14,831 bases of DNA from Clostridia bacterium (GCA_022791735.1 JAAVZQ010000103.1:1-14831); one strand, 5' to 3'; shown: positions 1-8,183, numbered from the stretch's first letter. The notes: a model not told the origin generated them from the sequence alone. Made by a program: numbers and translations.

Positions 1-480
1 ATTTTTATTCGTTATTTCTAATGGTACTAAACTCTCTAGTTCTCCTTGTTTTCTTTTTTCTATAAATCTTTCCATAATATATGTTTGCCATTCTCTACAC
101 ATTTTGTTTATATATTCTTCTGGTTTTACCCAAAGTATAGTATGGTCTTTCTCAATAGGCTCTGCTATTTTTTTATCAAATTCTGCAAGATAGACATAAG
201 CTATTACTTCGATATAGCCTTTACTTTCTGCATATATGTAAGAACCTACTTCATCAAATTTTCTTATATTTTTTAAGGTATATCCGGCTTCTTCGATTAG
301 TTCTCTTTTCAAGGCATCTAATTCGGTTTCTCCTTCTTCTATGCCTCCACCTAAATAGAAATAATCCTTTCCATCTGTTACAATTCCAACTTCTTCTTGA
401 TTATCATTTATAATAATTGCATAAGCCCCAGGCCTTTTGGTATATTGTATATTTTCATCTTTACTTTCTACATATTTCAT
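1..480 (-). CDS. NUDIX hydrolase (3' end at window edge)
   Basis: The minus strand from an ATG at 478-480 is open for 160 codons and runs off the window, so the stop is not seen. The Nudix box is clear at about residues 46-68: GGIEEGE, then RELIEEAG, matching Gx5Ex7REUxEExGU with the metal-binding glutamates present. The family hydrolyses nucleoside diphosphates linked to another moiety; the substrate cannot be read from the sequence. At 160 residues the protein is already near the usual single-domain Nudix length, so little should be missing. An AGGAG lies about 12 bases upstream, a rather long spacing. A CGG in the box straddles GCC-GGA and is read normally as Ala-Gly. Confidence 0.9.
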   Translation of the reverse strand, partial: MKYVESKDENIQYTKRPGAYAIIINDNQEEVGIVTDGKDYFYLGGGIEEGETELDALKRELIEEAGYTLKNIRKFDEVGSYIYAESKGYIEVIAYVYLAEFDKKIAEPIEKDHTILWVKPEEYINKMCREWQTYIMERFIEKRKQGELESLVPLEITNKN

Positions 481-523
481 TGTTCAATTCATCTCCTATT
501 TTCTATTCTATCTACAGTTTTAT

Positions 524-612
524 TTAACTTCTACTGTGTCTTTTTTGTTCTTTCTTAAATAAATCAAATAATAAGCTAGTCCTATTTGAAAAATCATAAA
601 GAATGCAGATAG
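524..612 (-). pseudogene. C-terminal stub of a membrane protein
   Basis: A minus-strand frame ending in TAA at 524-526 encodes about 28 residues: a hydrophobic stretch (AFFMIFQIGLAYYLIYL) followed by a basic, charged tail (RKNKKDTVEVK). This is typical of the last membrane helix of a transporter. A stop closes the frame at 613-615, and only an internal ATG (595-597) could start it. It directly abuts the truncated HAD gene, so it is most likely the far side of a deletion junction. A 24-aa membrane peptide is a weaker alternative. Confidence 0.5.
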
Positions 613-624
613 TCAAATATATAT

Positions 625-948
625 CTATAAATAGAATTCCAAATCTCTTGCAGTCACAATGTATATTTCATTTCCTGCTTTTCTTAATTTGCTTATTGTT
701 TCTTTTGCATTTTCTCGTGGAATTGCTTTATTGGTGATACTTTCTTGGATATCTTTTAAGAAATATTTAAGTTCATCATAAGTAAATCCATATCTCACTT
801 GATAAATATTTCCATCGTTTTTATCTACTAGATTAGTTGTGCCTTTTACATGATTTTTGCCTAATCTAGTGGCATATTCCAGTGCTGCATTTTCTAGTTC
901 CTCATTTATGTCAGTTAGTGTGTCATCAATATCTATACCTATTCGCAT
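625..948 (-). pseudogene. Truncated HAD-family 5'-nucleotidase
   Basis: The 107 residues begin with a good HAD motif I (GIDIDDTLTD, residues 4-13) and end just after motif II (IVTARD). The lysine and acidic motifs III/IV, which should follow in the next 70-80 residues, are absent. The protein resembles the N-terminal half of NT5C-type (deoxy)nucleotidases and is probably inactive. The start overlaps the end of the upstream MFS gene by 10 bases, which implies translational coupling. No CGGN site is present, so this is a real truncation and unlike the +1 sites elsewhere. The missing half resembles what survives in the HAD part of the fusion gene at 2223-3526. Confidence 0.7.
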
Positions 949-2096
949 TTATTAGCACTCTCCCTTTTTATATCATAATTAATCCAAAGAGTTGATATAA
1001 TTGATAATCCAAAAATTATCATAAATACCTTTTCTCCAATAAAGCTACTTAAAAGTGCAAGTATAGCAAATATAACTACCTCTGTAAAACATAAACTCAT
1101 TTGTCCAACTGTTGCTAACAGATTATTATCTTCTTTTGATTTTATAATAATATTTTGTATTGATGTTTGAATTGATGTTTCATAAACTTTTGAGATATTA
1201 TCACTAACCGTTTTATTGATAGATATTACAAATTTGTCTTTTACAAATAGATATATCAATGTAATACTAGCTTTTATCAATGTTACTAAATTATTTGAAC
1301 TTTTAATATTTTTATCAGTATATTTTCCTATTAAGATAATAGTTACAACTTGAAACAGTAACGATACTATAGTAACTACTGAAAATGCTTTAAAGTCTTG
1401 TAACAATAAATATAAATATAAAGGAACAAATTGTCTTTCTATTATATGATTAGTCCTTAATGCATATATGGTCTTATATTTACTTTTGCTATGTATTAAA
1501 TATTTTATACTTGCTTTGAATGCACTTGATTTCTTTTCCGGTTTATAATCTATTTGTAATATTGCAAAATATTGTAATAAGAAGAAAAGTGTAAGTATAA
1601 TAAATAAAATAAATGTATTATTGCTTATAACTCCCCAAGCTACAAAGCAACTTGCTAGAACTGTTCCTACTATTTTACTTATATTATATAGACTATTGAA
1701 TCTTCCTCTATGCTCATTTTCTACATATTTACTAGATAATGCGTCAGATGATGGATTTGATAATCCATTTAATCCCATTGCTATTACAAATATAACAATA
1801 TTTGCCAATAAATTTTGATTAACTAATATAAAATAAGTATATATAATATTAAATAAGTTTGAAATTAACATACATTTTGCAATACCTATTTTACTTGATA
1901 TTGTTACAAACAATGGTGTTATAAGTCCCATAATAAGAAATCTTATACCATATATTAATAAAATTAAATATATAGGCAAACCTGCTTTGTATAGCATGAC
2001 TGTTCCAAATGTTTCGCTTAGTGCATTTGCAAAACTATACAAAAATACACTTAAATACATATATTTGTATTCTTTTTTGTAAAAATATTCTTTCAT
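939..2096 (-). CDS. MFS-type transporter
   Basis: This is a 385-residue polytopic membrane protein with about 10-12 hydrophobic segments, basic cytoplasmic loops and the length of a 12-TM Major Facilitator Superfamily permease. A cytoplasmic, lysine-rich central loop (IDYKPEKKSS, mid-protein) separates the halves. The start is set at the ATG at 2094-2096 because GGAG lies 7 bases before it; a TTG four codons upstream overlaps that ribosome-binding site and is unlikely. The gene lies in a run with nucleotidase, nucleoside hydrolase and PnuC genes, so a nucleoside or base substrate is plausible but only inferred. It contains no frame break. Confidence 0.75.
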   Translation of the reverse strand: MKEYFYKKEYKYMYLSVFLYSFANALSETFGTVMLYKAGLPIYLILLIYGIRFLIMGLITPLFVTISSKIGIAKCMLISNLFNIIYTYFILVNQNLLANIVIFVIAMGLNGLSNPSSDALSSKYVENEHRGRFNSLYNISKIVGTVLASCFVAWGVISNNTFILFIILTLFFLLQYFAILQIDYKPEKKSSAFKASIKYLIHSKSKYKTIYALRTNHIIERQFVPLYLYLLLQDFKAFSVVTIVSLLFQVVTIILIGKYTDKNIKSSNNLVTLIKASITLIYLFVKDKFVISINKTVSDNISKVYETSIQTSIQNIIIKSKEDNNLLATVGQMSLCFTEVVIFAILALLSSFIGEKVFMIIFGLSIISTLWINYDIKRESANKCE

Positions 2097-2114
2097 TTGT
2101 TTCTCCAATTTATT

Positions 2115-2219
2115 TTACAAATTTTCCTTTATCTCTGGAAATAAGTCATATTTATCATCTTTTGTATCTAGTCTCACTTTTTCTAGTATTTTCCTCGCTT
2201 CTTCACTTGTTAGTTTCAT
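2115..2219 (-). CDS. 34-aa hypothetical protein
   Basis: A short charged ORF (starts MKLTSEEARK, ends PEIKENL) begins at the ATG at 2217-2219. GGGAGGA sits 6 bases upstream, overlapping the final codons and stop of the nucleoside hydrolase gene (2223). It ends shortly before the MFS ribosome-binding site. The strong Shine-Dalgarno and the tight fit between two genes argue for translation. I recognise no family. It could be a genuine small protein or the surviving start of a longer, deleted gene. Confidence 0.45.
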   Translation of the reverse strand: MKLTSEEARKILEKVRLDTKDDKYDLFPEIKENL

Positions 2220-2222
2220 AAT

Positions 2223-3526
2223 TTATCCTCCCAATTTCCTAAATAAATCTGTGTATATTTTATCGACATCTAAGTAATTTACCATTGTTATTTTGTGTCT
2301 ATTCTCTGTTATTTCATAAGAACTATCTTCTTTGATATTAGGACAACTAATTTCTTTACTTTCAAACCATCTTTTCTCGATTAGATAAGCAATTACACTA
2401 ATATCCCAAATAACTCTTCTTTCTTGTATTCCATGGTAGCCATCGTTATAAAACTTTTGACATAGATAGTCACATAGTTCACTTTTTCCTTTTAAGAAGT
2501 GTTCTAATTCATATATTGACGTTGTCAAATTAGATGATACACTTTTTGCGGGAATAACTGTTAATTTTACTTTTGAATCAAACACAGTTTTAACAGCAAT
2601 TCTATCTTTGAAATTAGTTTCTATATTATGTCCTTGTAAAAAACTATGTCCACCAAGCCATACTACGTGGGTTTTATCTATTATTTTTGGCTCTTTTTTT
2701 ATTGCTAAAGCTACATTTGTGATAGCTCCTATTGCCATAATGTAAGTTTTTTCATTTTTTAGTGCTATTTCAATGATTTTATTTACTGCATCATTATCTT
2801 CGCTATATCCATTTATCATAAAATCCATAGCACCTTTGAATACTTTGTTATCTGTTTCAAATTCTAGCCATTTACATATTTTTAATATTTCATTGTAACT
2901 ATTCTCTTGGCCTTCTGGAATAGTACAATGTTTATTAATATATGGTGCTACTGTTATTGCCTCAACATTAAATATATCTTGGCTTTTTAGCATATAGCTA
3001 AGTGCAAATTGGTCATCACATTCGTTATATGTATCTGTGTCTAATATTACATTTAGTTTTTCTCTATGAAAACCTTTTATAAATTCATATATTTCTTTCC
3101 AATTATGCACTCTTTTTAAATTCTTCTCTATTCTATTGTATTGAGTATCCATAAGTAATGTTATAATTCCTCGATTATGTGCTTCCATTAAAGTTCTTAC
3201 AGAATCATCTATCATAATGCTTATATCGTTTTCTAAGCAATTTTTTGCTTTTTCTAGCGGATTTTTACTGTTGGTTAGTATTAACTTATCATATTCTATT
3301 TTTTCGCTTTCTAGCCAATTTACAGTCATCTGATAGGCATCTCTATATTCACCATTGTCTCTACCAGTAATAATATAAATTCCATATCCTTCTTCTTTTA
3401 GCTTTTTTATATATTCTTGTGCTTTATCAAGCGTTTTTAAGCTTTTAGAAATTCTTTTAATAAAATCTCATCAAAATTTGATATAACATTATCTATGTCA
3501 ATTCCTATATTACATTTTTGGTTCAT
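2223..3526 (-). CDS. HAD nucleotidase / nucleoside hydrolase fusion, frameshifted near its N-terminus
   Basis: Two enzymes are fused. The N-terminal HAD part has motif I (GIDIDN, from the ATG at 3524-3526 with GGAG 7 bases upstream), motif II (YIITGRD) and an acidic motif IV (MIDDSV). It ends with the C-terminal signature VHNWKEIYEFIK. An inosine/uridine-type nucleoside hydrolase follows, with the Ca-binding motif as DTDTYNECDDQFAL and late motifs running to the C-terminus. The intact frame covers 2223-3329 and reads back in the same frame to about 3457. Upstream of that the HAD start lies in another frame and hits TAA after 30 codons. About 40-50 family residues are missing at the join, consistent with a deletion at a 15-base word (3443-3457). 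It is not a CGGN site. Such a protein would take a nucleotide to nucleoside, then to base plus ribose. The hydrolase domain may still be made from an internal start. Confidence 0.75.
3443..3457 (-). other. Probable deletion junction in the HAD domain
   Basis: The word AAAGAATTTCTAAAA on the minus strand reads KEFLK in the upstream HAD frame and RISK in the downstream frame. Both readings look like family sequence. This is what a deletion between two short direct repeats would leave. The net shift does not restore the frame. Confidence 0.45.
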
Positions 3527-3583
3527 ATCTTTCTCCATTTCTTTGTTTAATATATGTGAATTAAATTATCACAAACCGTACTT

Positions 3584-4123
3584 TCAACTATAACAAAATA
3601 AGCTTAATTCACTTCTTCTTGCTTCAAAATAACTTGCCAAAACACTAGTTACGACTGATAAGCTACTAATAATTAATAAATCAGTATTAAATAGTTTTAA
3701 TATAAAAAAGTAAATCCAATATAACACTAATTGAGAAGAAAATGCCAAAATTATTTCTTTTTTAGGTAAAGAACTAATAATTACAACATCATCTTCTTTA
3801 TCCTGATGTCTTAACCAACTTATTATTCCTATAATCATTATAGGGAAAGTTAAAAATATTGTAATAAGTAGTTCCCCATAATAACCTTGATTGTATGATA
3901 CTATGCCATAGAAAAATACACTTACAAATCCAATAAAATAACACTCTACTTTACCTTTTGACATCAATAATGCAGTTGTTAAGTATGTAATTGTATATAA
4001 AACGTCTATTATAGTTCCATGAAATATTATTGAAGATGAAATTCCTATTAATATTCCAATAGATAAATATAATTTTTCAAATAAATTCCAATCATTAAAA
4101 TAATTTTTTATTTTTTTAAACAT
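3584..4123 (-). CDS. pnuC: PnuC-family nicotinamide riboside transporter, short C-terminus
   Basis: This is a 179-residue membrane protein with about six hydrophobic helices and PnuC hallmarks: WNLFEKLYL near the start, a GKVECYFIGFVSVFFYG region, a conserved glycine/tyrosine loop (YNQGYYGE) and the late motif SYFEARRSELSLFCY. PnuC imports nicotinamide riboside by facilitated diffusion. The family normally continues after RRSE...CY into a last helix, but here a stop follows one residue later, so the final helix is lost. The start is the ATG at 4121-4123, preceded by GGAGGA. An upstream ATG at 4178-4180 lies above the promoter -10 and cannot be used. The next gene, a nucleoside hydrolase fusion, fits a nicotinamide riboside or nucleoside salvage role. 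Confidence 0.75.
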   Translation of the reverse strand: MFKKIKNYFNDWNLFEKLYLSIGILIGISSSIIFHGTIIDVLYTITYLTTALLMSKGKVECYFIGFVSVFFYGIVSYNQGYYGELLITIFLTFPIMIIGIISWLRHQDKEDDVVIISSLPKKEIILAFSSQLVLYWIYFFILKLFNTDLLIISSLSVVTSVLASYFEARRSELSLFCYS

Positions 4124-4151
4124 ATTTCCTCCAGAATACTTTATCAAACGG

Positions 4152-4180
4152 ATTATATCAATTTTTTTGAGGTTTTGCAA
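4152..4180 (-). promoter_or_regulatory. Sigma-A promoter of the pnuC operon
   Basis: On the minus strand there is TTGCAA (4175-4180), a 17-base spacer and a perfect TATAAT (4152-4157). The predicted transcript starts near 4145, giving a leader of about 20 bases with the GGAGGA of pnuC. Confidence 0.7.
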
Positions 4181-4220
4181 GAAATAAATTAGCCTTTTAT
4201 CTATAAAAAATTTCGGTCAG

Positions 4221-4249
4221 GCACAAAACCAAAATCTTGCACATATACT
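4221..4249 (+). promoter_or_regulatory. Possible sigma-E promoter of sigK
   Basis: CATATACT (4242-4249) matches 7 of 8 positions of the sigma-E -10 consensus CATACAMT. A weak -35 (GCACAAA, 4221-4227) lies 14 bases upstream. No sigma-A promoter is evident. Mother-cell transcription of sigK by sigma-E is the rule in spore formers. Confidence 0.35.
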
Positions 4250-4284
4250 TTGTGTATAAATGCAAAAAAATTGGAGGTACATAA

Positions 4285-4997
4285 ATGATAGCAAGCATTA
4301 CTCTTTCCGGATTTCTATTCTTCTTAAAATCTGCCATGTTTACTGTCCGGATATATTCAAAGTTCTAATCTTTTTCCAGAACCTTTAAGTTCTGAAGAAG
4401 AAAGGATATTTTTAGAAAGATTAAAAACTGGTGATGAAGAAGCTAGAAATGTTTTGATTGAAAGAAATTTAAGACTTGTTGCTCATGTTGCTAAAAAATA
4501 CTCCTCTACTAATGTAGATCAAGATGATTTAATTTCAATTGGTACAATTCGGCTTAATTAAAGGAATAAATAGCTTTAATATGGATAAAAATATTAGGCT
4601 TGCAACTTATGTTGCAAGATGTATAGAAAATGAAATTCTGATGTTTTTAAGGACTTCTAAAAAGGTTAAAGCTGAGGTTTATTTAAATGAGCCAATTGGC
4701 AAGGATAAAGATGATAATGAGATAACTTTGCTTGAAATTCTAGAAAACGATGATAGAAGCATCGAAGAGGAAATCGACTTAAAACTTAAAACCAAAAAGT
4801 TATTTGAAAAGATGAAGGAAGTTTTAAAATCAAGAGAACAGTCAATATTAGAAATGCGTTTTGGCTTAAATGGCAAAGCTCCAAAAACACAAAACGAAAT
4901 TGCAAGTATGCTTGGCATTAGTCGTAGCTATGTATCTAGAATTGAAACTAAAGCAATATGTAAGCTAAGGAAGGAATTTGGTGAAGATTTATGCTAA
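4285..4997 (+). CDS. sigK: Pro-sigma-K sporulation sigma factor, two CGGN +1 sites
   Basis: Read with +1 shifts at CGGA 4348-4351 and CGGC 4550-4553, this gives one 236-residue protein, the normal SigK length. GGAGG at 4273-4277 precedes the ATG. The hydrophobic N-terminal 20 residues are the pro-sequence. Region 2 shows RNLRLVAHVAKKYS, DQDDLISIGTI and ARCIENEILMFLR; EVYLNEPIGKD follows; region 4 has the helix-turn-helix SMLGISRSYVSRIETKA. RLVAH and EVYLNEPIGKD favour SigK over SigE. SigK directs late mother-cell transcription after the pro-sequence is removed. The gene is continuous, with no skin-type insertion. In frame 0, CGG is followed by a stop within a few codons at both sites, so without recoding the cell would have no SigK. 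Its last 7 bases overlap the GH25 gene. Confidence 0.9.
4348..4351 (+). other. CGGA +1 site, sigK residue 22
   Basis: GTC-[CGGA]-TAT sits where SigK proteins have Gly-Tyr after the pro-sequence. In frame 0, CGG ATA ... reaches TAA seven codons on. Confidence 0.85.
4550..4553 (+). other. CGGC +1 site, sigK residue 89
   Basis: ATT-[CGGC]-TTA lies inside region 2 (SIGTI-G-LIKGI), where the glycine is essentially invariant among sigma factors of this group. In frame 0 the reading is CGG CTT AAT TAA. Confidence 0.9.
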
Positions 4998-6060
4998 AAA
5001 AAATTTTGTACTTTATTAATGCTATAACTATTATGAGTTTTGCATTATTCCTCCCTACTCCTAAAGTTTCTGCAATGTCTAATTATGATGTTTTGTATGA
5101 AGGAATTGATGTGAGCCATTGGCAGGGGTATATAAATTATGCAGAAGTTAAAGCTTCTGGCATTGAGATTGTATATATTAAGTCTAGTCAGGGTTCAAAT
5201 ATTGTTGATCCATATTTTAGAACTAATTATGATAATGCAAAAGCTAATGGATTAAATATCGGTTTTTATCATTATGTAGTTGCAAGGTCAGAAGCGGAAG
5301 CTATAAGGGAAGCGGAATATTTTTCTTCTGTAATTTCTGGTACTTCTCCAAATTGTAAGCTTGCTATGGATTTTGAGAATTTTGGTAATCTGAATAAAGA
5401 AGAAATAAATGCTATTTCTAGAGCGTTTTTAACTAAAGTTCAAGAGCTTACTGGTAAATCTATGATTATATATAGTGATGCATATAATGCTAGAAATACT
5501 TTTGACAAAGAACTTGCGTCAAGTTATCCTTTATGGATTGCAGAATATGGTGTTTCTTCTCCAACAGAAAATATAAACTGGGAAAGTTGGGTACGGTTTT
5601 CAATATACGAATTCAGGTAGAATAAATGGAATTAATCCTAGAGTGGATAGGAATAAATTTACAAAAGATATATTTTTGTCTAATCAAGATGGAATTAATA
5701 CTCCTGAAAATACTGTGAATAGGATTGAAACTTATACTGTAAAAAGGGGAAATACTTTGAGTGGAATTGCGTTTAAGTATGGTACTACTGTAAATGAAAT
5801 CGCTGGTTTAAATAATATTAGAAATCCTAATTTAATATTCCCTCGGCGAGATTTTAAAGATTGACACTACAAGAGATTTTAATGAAATAACTTCAACGAC
5901 TTTTGATATAAATCATATAATCTATACAATAAAACGTGGAGATACTTTAACATCTATTGCAAGAGAGTTTGGTGTTACTGTGGAAAGTATTGCAAAATTA
6001 AATGATATTAAGAATATTAATTTAATCTACGCAGGAGATAGACTTAGAATAACATCATAA
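4991..6060 (+). CDS. Secreted GH25 lysozyme with two LysM domains, two CGGN +1 sites
   Basis: With +1 shifts at 5594-5597 and 5844-5847 the gene encodes 355 residues. A signal peptide (residues 1-28, likely cut after VSA) is followed by a glycoside hydrolase family 25 domain, residues about 38-230. It has GIDVSHWQG (D40) and the catalytic pair in AMDFE (D127, E129). This domain cleaves the MurNAc-GlcNAc bond of peptidoglycan. Two LysM wall-binding domains follow (about 248-290 and 311-355), both starting YTxKRGxTL. The ATG overlaps the sigK stop, so the two are probably co-transcribed. A role in spore or mother-cell wall turnover is an inference from that position. Uninterrupted domain homology on both sides of each break argues against a pseudogene. 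Confidence 0.88.
5594..5597 (+). other. CGGT +1 site, GH25 residue 202
   Basis: GTA-[CGGT]-TTT CAA TAT restores WESWV-G-FQYTNSG, the late GH25 W...QYT motif. In frame 0 the protein ends eight codons later at TAG. Confidence 0.85.
5844..5847 (+). other. CGGC +1 site, LysM1 residue 285
   Basis: CCT-[CGGC]-GAG restores NPNLIFP-G-EILKI. The LysM consensus here is P-G-(Q/E), so glycine is the residue expected. The second LysM copy in the same protein has an ordinary GGA at the matching place (YAGDRLRI). Confidence 0.92.
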
Positions 6061-6070
6061 ACCTTTGATA

Positions 6071-6159
6071 CAATTCACAGCCAATTAATCTAAAAGTCCG
6101 CACAGGGTGTTATATATAACACCCATGGCAGGACAGACGAGACTTAAAGCTGTGAATTG
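6071..6159. repeat. Palindromic intergenic element, copy 1
   Basis: An 89-base element with 11-bp perfect terminal inverted repeats (CAATTCACAGC ... GCTGTGAATTG). It contains AAAGTCCGC, a perfect 20-base palindrome at 6105-6124 (GGGTGTTATATATAACACCC) and then GCAGGACAGACGA. On the minus strand GTCC and GGAC can pair around the central hairpin. It lies between the convergent ends of the GH25 and U32 genes. Shorter or variant copies lie at 12288-12376 and 13091-13155. Confidence 0.8.
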
Positions 6160-6168
6160 CAATTGTTT

Positions 6169-7399
6169 CTATTTCTTCCTTCTTATTATCCAATTTTTTT
6201 CGCATTTTGTAGGCAGATGCATTTTTACAAGTTGACCTTTTTTACCGAGGACTTACGCTCTCTATCTCCTCGTCTGTTTCTGCATCCCATAGTTTTTCTA
6301 TTTTGAATTTATATACTTCTATCTTGTTTGGAATTATTATTTCTAATTCGTCTCCTACAAATAGCTTATTCTTTATTTCTATTATAGATTTATCTTCATT
6401 AAATTCTACAACTTTTCCACCAAATTCATAGTTTGGATTATATTGCTTTCCTTCAAATTCTTGGAAATCTTTATTATTTCTGTCATTAAAGTAAAATGTT
6501 GTCAGACTTCTTGTTTTTACTTTTTCTATTTCATTTAAGTATTTTGTATAATCATATTCTTTAGGAGATGCCATATAGTCATCTATTGCAGTTCTATACG
6601 CATTTACTACACTTGCTAAGTAATACTCTGTTTTAAGCCTTCCTTCTATTTTTAAGCTATCTACACCCATTTCAATTATTTCTGGTATTTCTTTTAAAAG
6701 GCATAGGTCTTTTGAAGAAAATATATATGTACCTTTTTCATCATATTCAATTGGCATCATATTACCTGGGTTGTTTTTTTCTTCTGCATATAAATTATAT
6801 GCCCATCTACAACTTTGTGCGCAATCTCCTAAGTTTGCGCTACGTGATGCTAAAAAGTCACTTAAAAAACACCTTCCTGAATAACCAAAGCAGAGTGCTC
6901 CATGTATAAACATTTCTGTTTCAAAATCTTTTGGTGTATTTTGGATTATATCTTTTATTTGCTCTTTGTTTAGTTCTCTTGCAAGGATTACTCTTTTTGC
7001 TCCATTATGTGCCCAAAAAGAAGCGGAATGCGAGCTTACTACATTTGCTTGTGTACTTATATGTATATCTACATCTGGTGCTTCTTGTTTTACTATTTCT
7101 AGTACCCCACCATCTGATAATATTATGCCATCTACTTTTATATTGTTTAGCATTCTTGCTTGTTTTTTTATTTCTTCATAACTTTCATCAAAAGCATATA
7201 TATTTATTGCTGCATATACTTTTTTCCCTATACTATGTGCATATATTATTGTATTTTCTAAATCATTATCCTCTACCTCTGCTCTACTCCTAAGTGAGAG
7301 TGAAGCGGTTCCACAATATACCGCATCTGCTCCATAAAGAAATGCTATTTTTGCCTTTTCAAATGATCCCGCTGGGGCAAGTAACTCTATTTTTTTCAT
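6169..7399 (-). CDS. trhP: U32 peptidase-family tRNA hydroxylation protein (TrhP-like), one CGGN +1 site
   Basis: The frame from the ATG at 7399 gives MKKIELLAPAGSFEKAKIAF, a typical U32 start, and the U32 signature EMFIHGALCFGYSGRCFLSD. The cysteines of CFGYSGRC and GDCAQSC are conserved in the tRNA/rRNA-hydroxylating branch. In frame 0 it stops at 6242, right after CGG. With a +1 shift at 6244-6247 it continues to TAG at 6169-6171 and gains a family-like C-terminus (PGKKGQLVKMHL ... IIRRKK) for 409 residues, near the usual length. TrhP (YrrN/YrrO in Bacillus) makes 5-hydroxyuridine at the wobble position of tRNAs. The TrmR-like gene at 9027-9617 would methylate that product. Substrate assignment within U32 is by family resemblance. 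Confidence 0.85.
6244..6247 (-). other. CGGT +1 site, U32 residue 385
   Basis: CCT-[CGGT]-AAA gives P-G-K, as expected for the U32 C-terminal barrel (PGQ/PGK). In frame 0 CGG is followed at once by TAA, which would cost 24 residues. Confidence 0.8.
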
Positions 7400-7438
7400 T
7401 TTATATATTTTCCTCTCTTGCTAATTATTTTCGGATTT

Positions 7439-7467
7439 ATTATATTACATAATGTCGAAAAATTCAA
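7439..7467 (-). promoter_or_regulatory. Sigma-A promoter of the U32 gene
   Basis: On the minus strand TTGAAT (7462-7467), 17 bases and a perfect TATAAT (7439-7444). Transcription would start about 30 bases before the ATG at 7399. Confidence 0.65.
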
Positions 7468-7479
7468 TAGTCTAAACTA

Positions 7480-7508
7480 TTTACTTTTTTCAAAAAATTT
7501 GATATTAT
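7480..7508 (+). promoter_or_regulatory. Possible promoter of the CmpB-like gene
   Basis: TTTACT (7480-7485), a 17-base spacer and TATTAT (7503-7508) precede a GGGGG ribosome-binding site and the ATG at 7539. The -35 is weak. It is divergent from the U32 promoter. Confidence 0.4.
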
Positions 7509-7538
7509 TATTACATTGTTTGAATTGTAGGGGGATAT

Positions 7539-8097
7539 ATGGAGAAAGAAGTTAATGAAACTAAGCCATTATCTAAATTTCAAAAAATGGCAATATATTT
7601 TATGATATATGCTTTTATTGGATGGATTGGAGAAGAAATTTTTTGTGTTATATATACTCATGAGTTTGTAAAAAGAGGTTTCCTATTTGGTCCTATTTGC
7701 CCTATCTATGGCTATGGCGCAATCATTTTAATTTTATTCTTTCATAATTACAAAAAAAAGCCTATTAAATTATTTTTTGGTGCAGCAATTGTATTTACTA
7801 TTTTTGAATATATAACTGACTTCTTTTTGCAAGCCTTATTTGCTTGTAGATGGTGGGATTATACAGGTCAGTTTTTAAATCTAAATGGACGAGTAACTTT
7901 AAGTTTTAGTATTCTTTGGGGGATACGGTGCTTTAATTTTTATAAATCTAATTCATCCTCTTGTGACTAAACTACTTGGAAAAGCTTTAGTTAAAATACC
8001 TTTAAAGGTACAAAAAATTGTTATAAATTCTCTTATAGTACTTCTTTGCATTGATACACTTGCTTCGTCTATTGGGTATTTGCATATCGGAGCATAA
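7539..8097 (+). CDS. CmpB-like putative ABC transporter permease, one CGGN +1 site
   Basis: With a +1 shift at 7926-7929 this is a 185-residue protein with about five membrane helices. It resembles the ABC_trans_CmpB family of Bacillota: FIGWIGEEIFCVI, RGFLFGPICPIYGYG, a central FEYITDF helix, then CRWWDYTGQFLNLNGRV and SILWGIGAL. The family's function is not established, and the permease name is historical. The sequence after the shift (LIFINLIHPLVTKLL and a final helix) continues the fold to a stop at 8095-8097. An ATC-GGA near the end contains CGG across two codons and is read normally. No ABC ATPase gene adjoins it. Confidence 0.8.
7926..7929 (+). other. CGGT +1 site, CmpB-like residue 130
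   Basis: ATA-[CGGT]-GCT restores LWGI-G-ALIF at the start of a membrane helix. In frame 0 the protein ends with about 13 unrelated residues (CFNFYKSNSSSCD). Confidence 0.82.
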
Positions 8098-8146
8098 ATA
8101 AGAACCTAATCTATCCGCACAACTAAGGCTTTAGGTGAAGTTCACA

Positions 8147-8183
8147 AAAAAGTGTTAATTTGAAAATCAAATTAGCACTTTTT
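8147..8183 (+). terminator. Rho-independent terminator, bidirectional
   Basis: A 17-bp stem (8147-8163 with 8167-8183, one G-T pair) closes an AAA loop. T-runs lie on the 3' side in both orientations. It ends the CmpB-like transcript. Confidence 0.75.

Noticed and set aside
46..276. Plus-strand ORF opposite the NUDIX gene
   Set aside because: It is Phe/Tyr-rich shadow coding opposite a clear Nudix domain.
3576..3579. A fourteenth CGGT site explaining the short PnuC
   Set aside because: The CGG at 3576-3578 lies beyond the PnuC stop and is not in phase with the PnuC frame, so the truncation needs another cause.
4181..4284. Riboswitch before pnuC or sigK
   Set aside because: The pnuC promoter leaves only a 20-base leader, and the sigK leader is short with no recognisable aptamer.
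6105..6124. Ordinary rho-independent terminator between GH25 and U32 genes
   Set aside because: The 20-base palindrome has no T-run on either side and lies inside a larger repeated element.
6071..6159. Hammerhead, twister, HDV or RNase P-type RNA
   Set aside because: The AAAGTCC and ACAGG words recall RNase P RNA, but the conserved cores of these RNAs are not present and the element is far too short for RNase P.
6931..7293. 120-residue plus-strand ORF opposite the U32 gene
   Set aside because: It is a leucine-rich shadow of the U32 reading frame with no ribosome-binding site or family resemblance.
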